Origin: a virus
Length of the DNA: 37,169 nucleotides
Virus record (IMG/VR): IMGVR_UViG_3300045049_000061
Span: 1 to 37,169 of that record
Direction: 5' to 3' (one strand)
Below are positions 29,836 to 37,169 of this stretch, in pieces. The notes under the pieces were generated by a model that saw only the letters and a list, made by a program, of their open reading frames with translations, was not told the DNA's origin and made no database searches. Positions within the stretch are counted from its first letter, which is position 1, and each line of letters starts with the position of its first letter. The position numbers and the translations under genes are program-made.

Positions 29836-30135
29836 ATGAAGCACACCCCCGAAGCACTGAAAGACCTTGCTTGGAGACTTAAGCACTCCATCGGCGGTCG
29901 TTATAAAGACGAAGCCGCTAACGTGCTCCGCGATATCGCAGATGAGATGGAGGCAACGAACTATCCGGAAATTCCGGAAGGTTGGAAGTTGGTGCCGGTT
30001 GAGCCAACCGATAAAATGCTCAATCATTTCAGCGGTACTAATTTCCGAGATCTAAATCCGAGCAAAATGGCTGAGGAAATCGCTGCCTATTCCAGAATGC
30101 TCGCCGCCGCGCCGTCGCCGAAGGGAAATAAATGA
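29836..30135 (+). CDS. Small cassette-family protein, 99 aa
   Basis: It has a helical N-terminus, then PEIPEGWKLVPVEPTDKMLN and a terminal EIAAYSRMLAAAPSPKG, the PEGW.LVPVEPT.EM pattern found in many phage early proteins. VEPTDKM and the end resemble VEVTDEM...AMLIAALSEKG of the mosaic proteins, so it is a third, shorter member. SD GGAAGG precedes ATG 29836. Confidence 0.7.
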   Translation: MKHTPEALKDLAWRLKHSIGGRYKDEAANVLRDIADEMEATNYPEIPEGWKLVPVEPTDKMLNHFSGTNFRDLNPSKMAEEIAAYSRMLAAAPSPKGNK

Positions 30136-30177
30136 AATATCTTTATATGTGAAACGATAACCTCAAAGGAGGTTTAT

Positions 30178-30861
30178 ATGCGTAAGTGGATATGCGCGCT
30201 TGCATGCGCGCCTTTCGCTGTATGTGCACATGACATCCATCCCGAAATTGGCATCGGCTTCAATCATTATGCTCCTCAATCGGATGGGGTATGGTATCAG
30301 TTAGGGATGCCTCATAAACTTAATCTTCAAGGTCATGCCTATACGATAGGCCTTACCGGATCTATATGGCGTGAATATCCATATGGGATCGACTGGCACA
30401 TCGATTATGTAAATCTAGGCCATATAAGATCCACGTGCCTATGCACTCCATTAGACTCAAATTATGACACACGAACTCATTCATTAGTACCTCATCCAAT
30501 CCCGATGCCTAATGCTGAGTATGATGGGGTGGGTGGTGCACAAGGGGTGAAGTTCTCGGCTAATGGTTATCGATTCTTCGGCGGATGGAAGATGGGGATA
30601 ATTTCCGGTCTTTTCCCTTATCGCCCTCAATGGCGTGAAAGCGTTTATGGATGGGCGCTCTCTTATGATCAACCAAGAATAGACGGAATCCATCGAACGC
30701 CATTAACGTGGCGTCTCGGGGAGATGGTAGGGATTTCTATGCAGCACGGCGCCATACTCCTATCCATGGAGCATTATTGGTTGCCTACTCAATTCGATGA
30801 TAAGCATGTGCCCGCACTCTGGACGCAGGCTGATATGTTTATGGTCAGCTATCAGTTTTGA
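30178..30861 (+). CDS. Secreted outer-membrane beta-barrel-like protein, 227 aa
   Basis: A Sec signal peptide is clear (MRKWICALACAPFAVCA, cleavage before HD). The mature part is Trp/Tyr/Gly-rich with alternating strands (EIGIGFNHYAP, VWYQLGMPHK, YTIGLTGSIW) and ends in Phe after alternating hydrophobics (MFMVSYQF), the C-terminal signature used by Bam for outer-membrane barrels. It is the last gene of the rightward operon with strong AAAGGAGG upstream. Such phage proteins can block receptors or change the surface (lambda Lom as a precedent), which remains inference. Confidence 0.7.
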   Translation: MRKWICALACAPFAVCAHDIHPEIGIGFNHYAPQSDGVWYQLGMPHKLNLQGHAYTIGLTGSIWREYPYGIDWHIDYVNLGHIRSTCLCTPLDSNYDTRTHSLVPHPIPMPNAEYDGVGGAQGVKFSANGYRFFGGWKMGIISGLFPYRPQWRESVYGWALSYDQPRIDGIHRTPLTWRLGEMVGISMQHGAILLSMEHYWLPTQFDDKHVPALWTQADMFMVSYQF

Positions 30862-31315
30862 TTATTGGGTCATGCTCTTCCTGATATGGTCTCTTATCCA
30901 AATCAGGAGGAATGGATTTGCCACCCTTATCATATCTTGCCTGCTTGATAGGCGTCCTTAGTGCCTTGGTATAAGCATCCCATGAAAATCCGTCAGCTTC
31001 CACCGCCGCCTTCTCCGCTCCCGTAGCGAAGGTATGGGCCACTGTATACGGAAGTCCCAGCTCATCCATGAGGCATTTTTCTACGGTCTCATGGATGAGC
31101 AGATAACGCCATGGCTGCATAACCTTCCCGTCAAGACTAAGGCGATCCGGGAAGGTGGAATTGATGTAAACACGTGGATGATTCCAGTCCTTGGAATAAC
31201 CGCCAAGATAAGGAACCCAGTATTGATGGTTAATATCAATCTTTGAGGCTAGCGCCTTGATGGCTTCGTCAATATCCGTCCTAGAAATGGCCTTGTCAGG
31301 AATGCCAGTACTCAT
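30845..31315 (-). CDS. Putative zincin-like phage protein (HETVE), 156 aa
   Basis: YLLIHETVEKCLMDELGLPY at residues 71-90 contains HExxE, with H94 or E101 as possible further ligands; the layout IHE.VE...M.ELG..Y..AH..A...E is seen in several phage hypothetical proteins. A metalloprotease role is possible but the motif is HExxE and not HExxH, so activity is uncertain. ATG 31315 overlaps the Rz1 stop (ATGA). It converges with the beta-barrel gene, sharing 17 bases. Confidence 0.55.
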   Translation of the reverse strand: MSTGIPDKAISRTDIDEAIKALASKIDINHQYWVPYLGGYSKDWNHPRVYINSTFPDRLSLDGKVMQPWRYLLIHETVEKCLMDELGLPYTVAHTFATGAEKAAVEADGFSWDAYTKALRTPIKQARYDKGGKSIPPDLDKRPYQEEHDPIIKTDS

Positions 31316-31509
31316 GGCTTCTTCCATCCACATTTGGACTGCCCATAGAGATCATGGGCCAATATCTCTTTAGCCGTGGCATCTGTCAGGACATCCCCTT
31401 GATGAACAAGAATGGCCTTAAAGCCTGGACAAGGTTCAACCTTTGGGCATCCAGTCACGCAGCTCGCCAGCAGCGGAAGAAGGATCAGCGGTAATAACTG
31501 ATTGCGCAT
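31312..31509 (-). CDS. Rz1: Outer-membrane spanin lipoprotein (Rz1-like), 65 aa
   Basis: An N-terminal hydrophobic segment ends in a lipobox LLAS-C with the acceptor C17, after which comes a short periplasmic domain. The gene begins inside Rz in a different frame and ends beyond it, the classical overlapping arrangement. It would fuse outer and inner membranes at lysis with the i-spanin. GGAGC precedes ATG 31509. Confidence 0.85.
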   Translation of the reverse strand: MRNQLLPLILLPLLASCVTGCPKVEPCPGFKAILVHQGDVLTDATAKEILAHDLYGQSKCGWKKP

Positions 31510-31768
31510 TGAATGGCTCCTGCGGCCCCACAGGCGGCGGCACAGTGACTTTAGGTAGCGGAAGGCTATTAACCTTGGCGTCGATGGTTTGACGCAAATT
31601 TAGATCGTTTTTAGTAGCCTGTAGAGTCGCCTCGGCATCTTCCTCGCGAGCCTCAGATTTTCCCTCTGACCGACCTTTAAGGAGCGCCAAGATATAGGCG
31701 CTCCCAAAGGCGACAATAACGGCTATGATCACGCCAACCCATTCCTTTATTTTGCTAAAAATGAACAT
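31436..31768 (-). CDS. Rz: Inner-membrane spanin (Rz-like), 110 aa
   Basis: An N-terminal TM (WVGVIIAVIVAFGSAYILAL) is followed by a charged helical/coiled-coil region (GRSEGKSEAREEDAEATLQA) and a Pro-rich tail. Partner of the lipoprotein in the overlapping frame. AAGGAGG is well placed upstream of ATG 31768. Confidence 0.85.
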   Translation of the reverse strand: MFIFSKIKEWVGVIIAVIVAFGSAYILALLKGRSEGKSEAREEDAEATLQATKNDLNLRQTIDAKVNSLPLPKVTVPPPVGPQEPFNAQSVITADPSSAAGELRDWMPKG

Positions 31769-31777
31769 GATACCTCC

Positions 31778-31894
31778 TTAATGAGGTGGAGGGGTAATGA
31801 TGATGATTGTATAAGGATCACTCACCGTTTGAAGATAGGCGGCAGCCTCATCAAGCGATGAGAATGTCTTTACATCGTGCACCGTATCGCTCAT
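31778..31894 (-). CDS. Small protein in the lysis cassette, 38 aa
   Basis: MSDTVHDVKTFSSLDEAAAY then LQTVSDPYTIIIITPPPH. ATG 31894 overlaps the stop of the upstream membrane gene (ATGA), and its end carries the SD of Rz. A short alpha/beta peptide; function unknown. Too short for common ORF callers. Confidence 0.55.
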   Translation of the reverse strand: MSDTVHDVKTFSSLDEAAAYLQTVSDPYTIIIITPPPH

Positions 31895-32196
31895 TTTGTA
31901 TCCTTTGGTTTCAGTTGAGGGGCAATGACGTATATTGCATTTAGATAATCCTGCATACGATCCATGCGCTGCTGCATGCTAAAATAGGCCATGCTCCCTA
32001 AAATGCTGGCCGCAATGCTTATTGCTAGCATAACAGCACAGCACACGCTGGCAATATAAACGCCAATGCCGCCTGCATGGACGTTTATATGAGCTTCGCT
32101 ACTTCCAGACCCAGACTGCAATTTCTTGCTCACTTCGCCAAGCTTATCGACGGCCCTGGCAAGGCGCTCTACTTCTTCCCCTGTAAGATGGTCCAT
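31891..32196 (-). CDS. Membrane protein of the lysis cassette, 101 aa
   Basis: The N-terminal coil (LTGEEVERLARAVDKLGEVS) leads into one long hydrophobic segment (IYIASVCCAVMLAISIAASI-like, residues about 46-72), then a short charged tail. ATG 32196 has GAGG 5 bases away; the longer frame from 32226 does not. It may act as antiholin or a holin partner. No holin family is certain. Confidence 0.55.
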   Translation of the reverse strand: MDHLTGEEVERLARAVDKLGEVSKKLQSGSGSSEAHINVHAGGIGVYIASVCCAVMLAISIAASILGSMAYFSMQQRMDRMQDYLNAIYVIAPQLKPKDTK

Positions 32197-32203
32197 ATCA
32201 TCC

Positions 32204-32488
32204 TCAGCCCGGCTTAATGAAGGCAAGTACGCTATCTAGACGGCGGTGAACTTCTTTGACGCTATCTTTAACCTCATCCACAGCAGATCTTACAGTTGCT
32301 AAGATTTTTTCCAGATCGTCCTTGTTATGAAAGCTAGTGAGCATCTGTTCCTTGAATGCATCGTGATCTTTACGCATAGCTTTGGCGTCGCTGCGAATAT
32401 CACGAATAATCGCCCCCATAAGAGCAACTACAATCGATAGCGCCGCCACAGCAAGCCATTGCCATACATCAGGAGGCATATTGTTCAT
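32204..32488 (-). CDS. Holin-like or XhlA-like protein, 94 aa
   Basis: One N-terminal TM (WQWLAVAALSIVVALMGAII), then a charged coiled coil (DDLEKILATVRSAVDEVKDS). The layout resembles XhlA/holin accessory proteins in which a coil contacts endolysin or holin. It overlaps the 84-residue holin candidate (ATGA). Confidence 0.6.
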   Translation of the reverse strand: MNNMPPDVWQWLAVAALSIVVALMGAIIRDIRSDAKAMRKDHDAFKEQMLTSFHNKDDLEKILATVRSAVDEVKDSVKEVHRRLDSVLAFIKPG

Positions 32489-32739
32489 GGCGGATTCCTG
32501 CGTTGCTGAATCAATCGCCCGATCATACCGGCCACTAGCGTAACCTGGGCAATATGATGCGCTTCGCCATTGGAGATGTAAGCCTTTAAACTATCGGGTA
32601 GATCAATCCATCCGTGTTGCAATGCGTCTGGAATTTCCAAAATAATACCCGAAACCGCGCTAAACCATAGTGACAACATTTTCCAGGCATGACGCCACTC
32701 CGGAATAAGCCATCGTTCTGTAAATGTCTTAATACTCAT
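32485..32739 (-). CDS. Holin candidate, 84 aa
   Basis: Two hydrophobic segments, about residues 20-38 (MLSLWFSAVSGIILEI) and 62-76 (AQVTLVAGMIGRLI), on a short protein starting by ATGA overlap with the endolysin stop. RHAWKMLSLWFSAVSGI is a pattern of phage holins with WRHAW N-termini. It would time lysis by forming pores or depolarising the membrane. Confidence 0.7.
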   Translation of the reverse strand: MSIKTFTERWLIPEWRHAWKMLSLWFSAVSGIILEIPDALQHGWIDLPDSLKAYISNGEAHHIAQVTLVAGMIGRLIQQRRNPP

Positions 32740-33182
32740 GGATCGCCTCCAAGAAACACGCGCCTCTCTTCATCTCTTCGATTTACAAGACCTGATAACA
32801 CATGCCCATTTGCTATATTCCATAGCGGGAACTGGTCAGCCGCGCCATGAATATCGCCGGCATTCCATAGTCGAAGCAACGTACTCCCAAGGAATGCATG
32901 AATACCCTCGTTGTATGCGAATGATAAACATGCACCTATCTGATTTGGCGTAGAACCCTCCGGAATCTTCCATTGAAATGCGTTAGCCAGGTCATTGAGG
33001 CGCCTAGCCAAATCAGTATCGGCTTGTTCCTGCGTCCATACTGTATCTTTGGTAATTAATGGGCCCGTTGCTCCATAGCCAATAGTCCATGGATCTGCAC
33101 CTGTAGCCGGGTCTGGATAAGCCTCCAAAGAGCATCCCTCGAACTTCTTGATTAGGCATGAAGCTATATCGATCGCATTCAT
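32736..33182 (-). CDS. Endolysin, T4-lysozyme type (GH24), 148 aa
   Basis: The catalytic triad is recognisable: E15 in KKFEGC, D24 in AYPDP and T33 in PWTIGYG, with the family end SGLVNRRDEERRVFLGG. It hydrolyses the beta-1,4 bond between MurNAc and GlcNAc. No signal peptide or SAR is visible, so release needs a holin; genes for it follow directly. Confidence 0.92.
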   Translation of the reverse strand: MNAIDIASCLIKKFEGCSLEAYPDPATGADPWTIGYGATGPLITKDTVWTQEQADTDLARRLNDLANAFQWKIPEGSTPNQIGACLSFAYNEGIHAFLGSTLLRLWNAGDIHGAADQFPLWNIANGHVLSGLVNRRDEERRVFLGGDP

Positions 33183-33183
33183 A

Positions 33184-33633
33184 TCATGGACCCGAGTAAG
33201 TGAGATCGATACTCACGGAGTTTGAGGTTGTAACGACATTTCCACTTACGGAATCGGTGACTGTGCAGGTAGCTGACCCTGTTGATTCAATATTAACGTT
33301 ATTGACAGAAGCGCTAAAAACAGTCGTTGCCGCCGTTGGCGAGACGGCAGAAATAGTATTCCCAGAACTTGTTGTCACATTCCAATGATAAGTGTAGCTG
33401 CCAGAGCCATTTACAGCAGTAGTGGTGCATGAGCTACTCAGACATGTTCCTGCCGTAGTTCGCGTACCATTAACGCTAGTAGGACTAAGTGATGCTTGCA
33501 AAAATCCAAATATTGACCATGATGAACCTGTCCAACGCTGACCCTGCGCAATCGCTTGCCAAACAGAGCCTGTCCATCGCCTAAAAATGGTTATAGGTGT
33601 CCAGCTTGATCCTGTCCATCGCGAAAAAGTCAT
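33184..33633 (-). CDS. Tail fibre-associated protein with RWTGSSW repeats, 149 aa
   Basis: Three tandem repeats start it: FSRWTGSSWTPIT, FRRWTGSVWQAIA, GQRWTGSSWSIFG. After that comes an Ig-like/beta-rich domain (ASLSPTSVNGTRTTAG...). Arrays of this type occur at fibre tips or in tail-associated proteins. The gene begins 3 bases after the fibre stop. Role inferred: part of receptor recognition. Confidence 0.65.
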   Translation of the reverse strand: MTFSRWTGSSWTPITIFRRWTGSVWQAIAQGQRWTGSSWSIFGFLQASLSPTSVNGTRTTAGTCLSSSCTTTAVNGSGSYTYHWNVTTSSGNTISAVSPTAATTVFSASVNNVNIESTGSATCTVTDSVSGNVVTTSNSVSIDLTYSGP

Positions 33634-33636
33634 ATA

Positions 33637-34464
33637 TCACCAAAACCAAAGATCGCCAGTTGCGATGGCTGTCGGCTGGGATGATTGTACGAAAACATGT
33701 GGCTGCGTAATACCTCCATATGAATACGATCCGTTTGCATTAAGTGTTCCGGCGACGCTTACCGATGAAGAGAAACCCCATGTATTGGAAGACGTACAGG
33801 TAAGAGATGGCACTTGATATCCAAAACCCATTGCATAGTTGGCATTCCCGGCTCCATCACTAAACTGAATGACGCCATGGACAGTATTGTCAACTTTGCT
33901 ATAAATTTGCTTATAAGCAGATGTCCAACCCGTTCCATTGCTTGAACGAGTTGCTTGATAAATGATTTGGTCGCTGTTTGCATCGCTAAAATTAAACGAT
34001 CCCATAACCAAAAAGTTGCCGGAAGACGTTCCAAGTGAACCAGCATTTACGGTAAAACTGCCGCTAAGCGTGCCGCCCGAAAGGGGCAGATAACTGGTTA
34101 ACGCCGTATTGACAAATTGGGTGCTGGCAACTTGCTGCGTATTAGTTCCAGGCGATGCAGTAGGCACTAATGGAATGCCGGTGAAATTAGGCGATGCTAA
34201 AGGGGCAAATCCAGCAATCTGCCCCATGGTCGCATAGTCCGTTGGCGCGACGCCATTAGAGGCGCCTGTATGACGAAAGCCGTTCATTGGCAGATTCGCC
34301 GTAGGAATGCCCTGACCGTCGCGTGTCAGGCAATTATTTAGCCCGTTACTGACAATGTCATTTGTATCCGCATCCATGCGTGATGCAGTGATAGGAATGC
34401 TGTTCGCAGCATCATTGATCCACGAATAGCCGCGCGTGAAAATGCCTGATCCGTTCCAGCCCAT
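33637..34464 (-). CDS. Tail fibre protein, 275 aa
   Basis: The middle has the fibre hallmarks YLPLSGGTLSGSFTVNAG and AGFAPLASPNFTGIPLVPTA; the C-terminus ends in SSQPTAIATGDLWFW. The N-terminus (RGYSWINDAANSIPITASRM) is like virion-anchoring domains of other phage fibres. Start ATG 34464 overlaps the transglycosylase stop (TAATG). It likely sets host range together with the downstream 149-residue gene. Confidence 0.8.
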   Translation of the reverse strand: MGWNGSGIFTRGYSWINDAANSIPITASRMDADTNDIVSNGLNNCLTRDGQGIPTANLPMNGFRHTGASNGVAPTDYATMGQIAGFAPLASPNFTGIPLVPTASPGTNTQQVASTQFVNTALTSYLPLSGGTLSGSFTVNAGSLGTSSGNFLVMGSFNFSDANSDQIIYQATRSSNGTGWTSAYKQIYSKVDNTVHGVIQFSDGAGNANYAMGFGYQVPSLTCTSSNTWGFSSSVSVAGTLNANGSYSYGGITQPHVFVQSSQPTAIATGDLWFW

Positions 34465-37169
34465 TAGGGACCTCCTGCTGGTTGCAATGCGCCACCAAGG
34501 AGCGCCGGATTGCCCATAAGACGCTTCGCAAGAAGATCACGCAATTGGCGTTGCTGATCTTTTGTCGTGGCCTGCGACATGGCCTGTACCGGCCTAGCCG
34601 CCAATCCCGCCTGCTGCGCCTGCGCAGCCTGCACGGCTCTATCTTTTGCCTGTGCGCCAAGTTCCTGCATGGCATGCCCCACAACCGGGATTTTCCCAAC
34701 ACCCCACGATAAACCCTTTCCAAGCCATCCGGGAGGATTAGGTAGCGCCGATAAATAATCCAGCATGTTAATGCCCTGAGAAGCCGTTCCTGATGGGTTA
34801 TAGGGATTTCTCACGGGCGGTGAAGTCGTCAGATCCAAGGCGCCACGCCGAAGCGCCCCAAGATAATTCTGTTGCTCCGGAGTAAATAGCACATCCATCT
34901 TCTTTTGACCGATCTTATCGAGTTGCTGCGCGAAGCCTGTTCCGCTAAATGCGCCAGCGCCCTTTTCTCCCGGCACGCGCGATGTAGCATTGGATACCGC
35001 ATTTTGAACAACTGTAGAGCGAAGACGGTTGAGGATGGCCTGCCCCTCGTCGCCGCCAAGATTCAACTGATTGACCAATTGTGATAATTGATCGGCATTG
35101 CCCTTATTGAATACATACCTATTCAATAGAGCATCTACCGGCATAGATGGATCACCACCGGGTTTGTTTGCAAGAATATTGGCGATACCCGTTTGGTTCT
35201 CAAAGAAGGCCGATCGCTGCTGACGCAAGGCGCGCGCCTCCTTATAGATGTTTCCAGACCCAGAGGCGTCCTGTGCTTGGTCGATGGCATTTTTAAGCTT
35301 ATTGACCAGCGGGTAATTGTCCGGCGTGGACACATCATTTAGGAACTGGCGGAATCGCTCACTATCGCTAAACGTCATGCCTTTTGGCACATCGTTTTCT
35401 GTCAAAACAGGATTGCCAGATGCATCCACCATAAGCGGCTTGCCTGCGGCCTGCGGAGCACCGCCCGCAAACTCCTGCAAACGTCCACGGATACCATTAA
35501 GAAGACTCATGCCATCGCTTCTGGCAAGAAACTGCGAGCGATTGGATTGCAGCGCTTGAACGACTGGATTAATGCTTACTTGCGGTGCGTTCTTGGCTGC
35601 TGCGTCCGCCTGTTGGTAAAGATTCTGGATGCGCTGATTGAAGGACTGCAACTGTCCTTGCAGATGATTGCGAATGGCCGAACCTACTTCATAGGCATCC
35701 GTAGGTTGCGCGCCCATCTGACCGGAAGCTTGATTGGCGGCACCAAGAAGCTGCTCGTTCTTAGCTAGATCAGCTTCGCGCAGAGGAGACCCAATCTTCA
35801 CATTCTGAGCCAAGTTTCTCTCAGTAGCCGCATCCGCATACTGCCTCGTCACGTCAGCGAGCGTATAGTTCTTGATGCCAAGCGACTCAAACGTCAAAAC
35901 GCGTGCTTGCTGCTCAGGCGTAAGGTTCTTAAGTGGTCCAGTCGTCAGCAGATCCTTGACCGATGGAGGCAATGCATTTTGATCAATCGATACCTTTCCT
36001 TGAGCATCCGTTTTAATAGCATTCATGATGGGCGCGGTGGCTTGCTCAGCCGTCTGCGATACTTCCTGCGCAGCCATCGGGGCCGTCTTACCGACAATCG
36101 CCCGTGCTATAGGTGCGCTTATGGCTTTAGCCAGTCCAGAAGCAACGGGCGGAAGCACAGCACCAAGCACAGCACCGGCACCCACCTGAGCACCGAAAGG
36201 AGCTTGAGACTGATTAGAAGCCAGCGCAGCCGACGTGCCTCCGGTAATGGCATTTTGGGCAAGACGTCCCAGCCGTGAAGCAGCAAGATCACTGCCGAGA
36301 GCCGGAGCTGCTTCTTCGAGTGCTCTTGTTGGCAATGCTGCGGCGGCGCGCTCCAATCCGCCTTGAACACCTCCGGCACCAATGACTTGTCCGTAAAGAC
36401 GACCCCAGTCAACGCCTGTATTTTGGCCCAAGGCCTGCTGACGCGCTTGATCATATAGCTGATTTTCTCGTTCAGAGGCGCGCATCATCGTTCCGACATC
36501 TTCATCAGAAACAAGACCGAACCTGTTTCCCACCAATCCAGCGAGCTTGGTTAATGAATTGGCCGTATCCACCGCGCCCTGTCCAATACCGGCTAGCCCG
36601 CGCCCCAAGAAGCCATGCTGCGCCAGCGCGCCTAAAGTGGAACCTGCGCCCGTGACGTCACCCCAAAGCTTCTGAGACTTCGTCCGCTCCTCTGGAGTCA
36701 TTTGCGCTTCAATGGCCTGTTGCTGCCCCTGAATATCGCCAATCTGCCACGGTGTTCCACGTGGAACATTCTTCATAGGCGCAGACTGCCCGCTCGCATG
36801 CTGCGCTAAAAGCGCATCGAGCGGATCACTTGCGCTGGCCGGCAAAGGTGGCGCCTGCTGCCCGCTCGACGCCTGTCCTGCCTTTGCCGCCAGCATTTGG
36901 TCTAGCGGATCGTTCTGATTCATGGCCTGACCTTGGAATGCCTGCCCAACCTTCTGCACATAAGCCTGTGTCTTTGGTCCCCAGTTTTGGGGATTGGTGC
37001 CGCCGTGATATGCCTCCACCGCTTGCATAGGATTGCCATACCTGCGCATGTCCTCAGCCAAAAGCCGCGCGGTTGCCGGGATGGCTTGTTGTGGATCATA
37101 CGGGTTTGAGACGCCAAGCGCTTGCGCCGTCGAAGGCATAAGTTGCCCAAGCCCTGCCGCACCGGTCGA
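34464..37169 (-). CDS. Lytic transglycosylase/ejection protein, main part (940 aa when joined)
   Basis: The frame runs open to the window end and joins base 244-1 of the left end; residues from MPSTAQALGV on are shown here. The SLT domain (E29, GLGQLMP and the terminal AVEAYHGG) lies at the N-terminus. The following 700 residues are Ala/Gln/Leu-rich, mostly helical, with hydrophobic segments (GGTSAALASNQSQAPFGAQV, AVLGAVLPPVASGLAKAI) that may cross the membrane, as in giant ejection proteins. A coil at about 470-560. It is the likely peptidoglycan-breaching pilot. Confidence 0.9.
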   Translation of the reverse strand, partial: STGAAGLGQLMPSTAQALGVSNPYDPQQAIPATARLLAEDMRRYGNPMQAVEAYHGGTNPQNWGPKTQAYVQKVGQAFQGQAMNQNDPLDQMLAAKAGQASSGQQAPPLPASASDPLDALLAQHASGQSAPMKNVPRGTPWQIGDIQGQQQAIEAQMTPEERTKSQKLWGDVTGAGSTLGALAQHGFLGRGLAGIGQGAVDTANSLTKLAGLVGNRFGLVSDEDVGTMMRASERENQLYDQARQQALGQNTGVDWGRLYGQVIGAGGVQGGLERAAAALPTRALEEAAPALGSDLAASRLGRLAQNAITGGTSAALASNQSQAPFGAQVGAGAVLGAVLPPVASGLAKAISAPIARAIVGKTAPMAAQEVSQTAEQATAPIMNAIKTDAQGKVSIDQNALPPSVKDLLTTGPLKNLTPEQQARVLTFESLGIKNYTLADVTRQYADAATERNLAQNVKIGSPLREADLAKNEQLLGAANQASGQMGAQPTDAYEVGSAIRNHLQGQLQSFNQRIQNLYQQADAAAKNAPQVSINPVVQALQSNRSQFLARSDGMSLLNGIRGRLQEFAGGAPQAAGKPLMVDASGNPVLTENDVPKGMTFSDSERFRQFLNDVSTPDNYPLVNKLKNAIDQAQDASGSGNIYKEARALRQQRSAFFENQTGIANILANKPGGDPSMPVDALLNRYVFNKGNADQLSQLVNQLNLGGDEGQAILNRLRSTVVQNAVSNATSRVPGEKGAGAFSGTGFAQQLDKIGQKKMDVLFTPEQQNYLGALRRGALDLTTSPPVRNPYNPSGTASQGINMLDYLSALPNPPGWLGKGLSWGVGKIPVVGHAMQELGAQAKDRAVQAAQAQQAGLAARPVQAMSQATTKDQQRQLRDLLAKRLMGNPALLGGALQPAGGP
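37043..37169. repeat. Circularisation overlap, right copy
   Basis: Identical to 1-127; see the left copy. The bases between 127 and 37043 are unique, so total unique length is 37,042. Confidence 0.95.

Noticed and set aside
1-37169. 127-bp repeat as a true terminal redundancy
   Set aside because: Its exact length equals a common maximal assembler k-mer and lies inside a gene, which fits an assembly overlap better.
1-37169. tRNA genes, CRISPR arrays, integrase, insertion sequences
   Set aside because: No T-arm consensus with matching acceptor stem, no regularly spaced repeats, no recombinase or transposase motifs were seen by eye on either strand.

Overview
This window is a complete tailed-phage genome opened at an arbitrary point. 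Its first 127 bases recur exactly at its end (1-127 = 37043-37169), so the molecule closes to a circle of 37,042 bp. One gene, the 940-residue transglycosylase/ejection protein, is cut by the junction. P22-type portal, tail-adaptor and nozzle proteins, with no tape measure or tail tube, indicate a short-tailed (podovirus) particle. The spanin pair, the outer-membrane-like secreted protein and the gene families point to a Gram-negative, probably proteobacterial, host. I cannot name the host.

Layout: there are essentially two transcription units. They leave a divergent promoter region (about 24408-24532) and converge at about 30845-30861. The rightward unit (24533-30861) holds small early proteins, a recombination trio (RecT/Bet annealase, NinB, Ref-like nuclease), a mosaic cassette protein and a secreted beta-barrel-like protein. 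The leftward unit starts with a small HTH protein at 24407. It runs through many small, mostly unknown genes (24198-16817), including an HNH nuclease, a VRR-NUC-like nuclease, a winged-helix protein and an Rmf/CrpP-like protein. Packaging and head genes follow (terS, terL, portal, scaffold, capsid, decoration; 16776-8418), then fibre, tail-adaptor and nozzle genes and an acetyltransferase (7719-3352), then low-complexity ejection proteins (3371-241). Across the circle junction come the transglycosylase, two fibre-like proteins and the lysis cassette (endolysin, holin-like membrane proteins, Rz/Rz1), ending with a putative zincin-like protein.

Genes are tightly packed, and most neighbours overlap as ATGA, GTGA or TGATG, which implies translational coupling. 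I see no integrase, DNA or RNA polymerase, helicase, primase or tRNA, so the phage appears to replicate with host machinery. Nothing indicates integrative lysogeny.

The most interesting items are: (1) a probable -1 ribosomal frameshift (A7 slippery run plus hairpin) in the small gene before terL; (2) a family of cassette proteins on opposite arms sharing near-identical 20-40 bp DNA blocks in inverted orientation; (3) a strongly structured, poorly coding 260-base region at 17230-17490; (4) an annealase/NinB/Ref trio with no partner exonuclease or replication genes; (5) several small-protein paralogue pairs and an Rmf-like protein.
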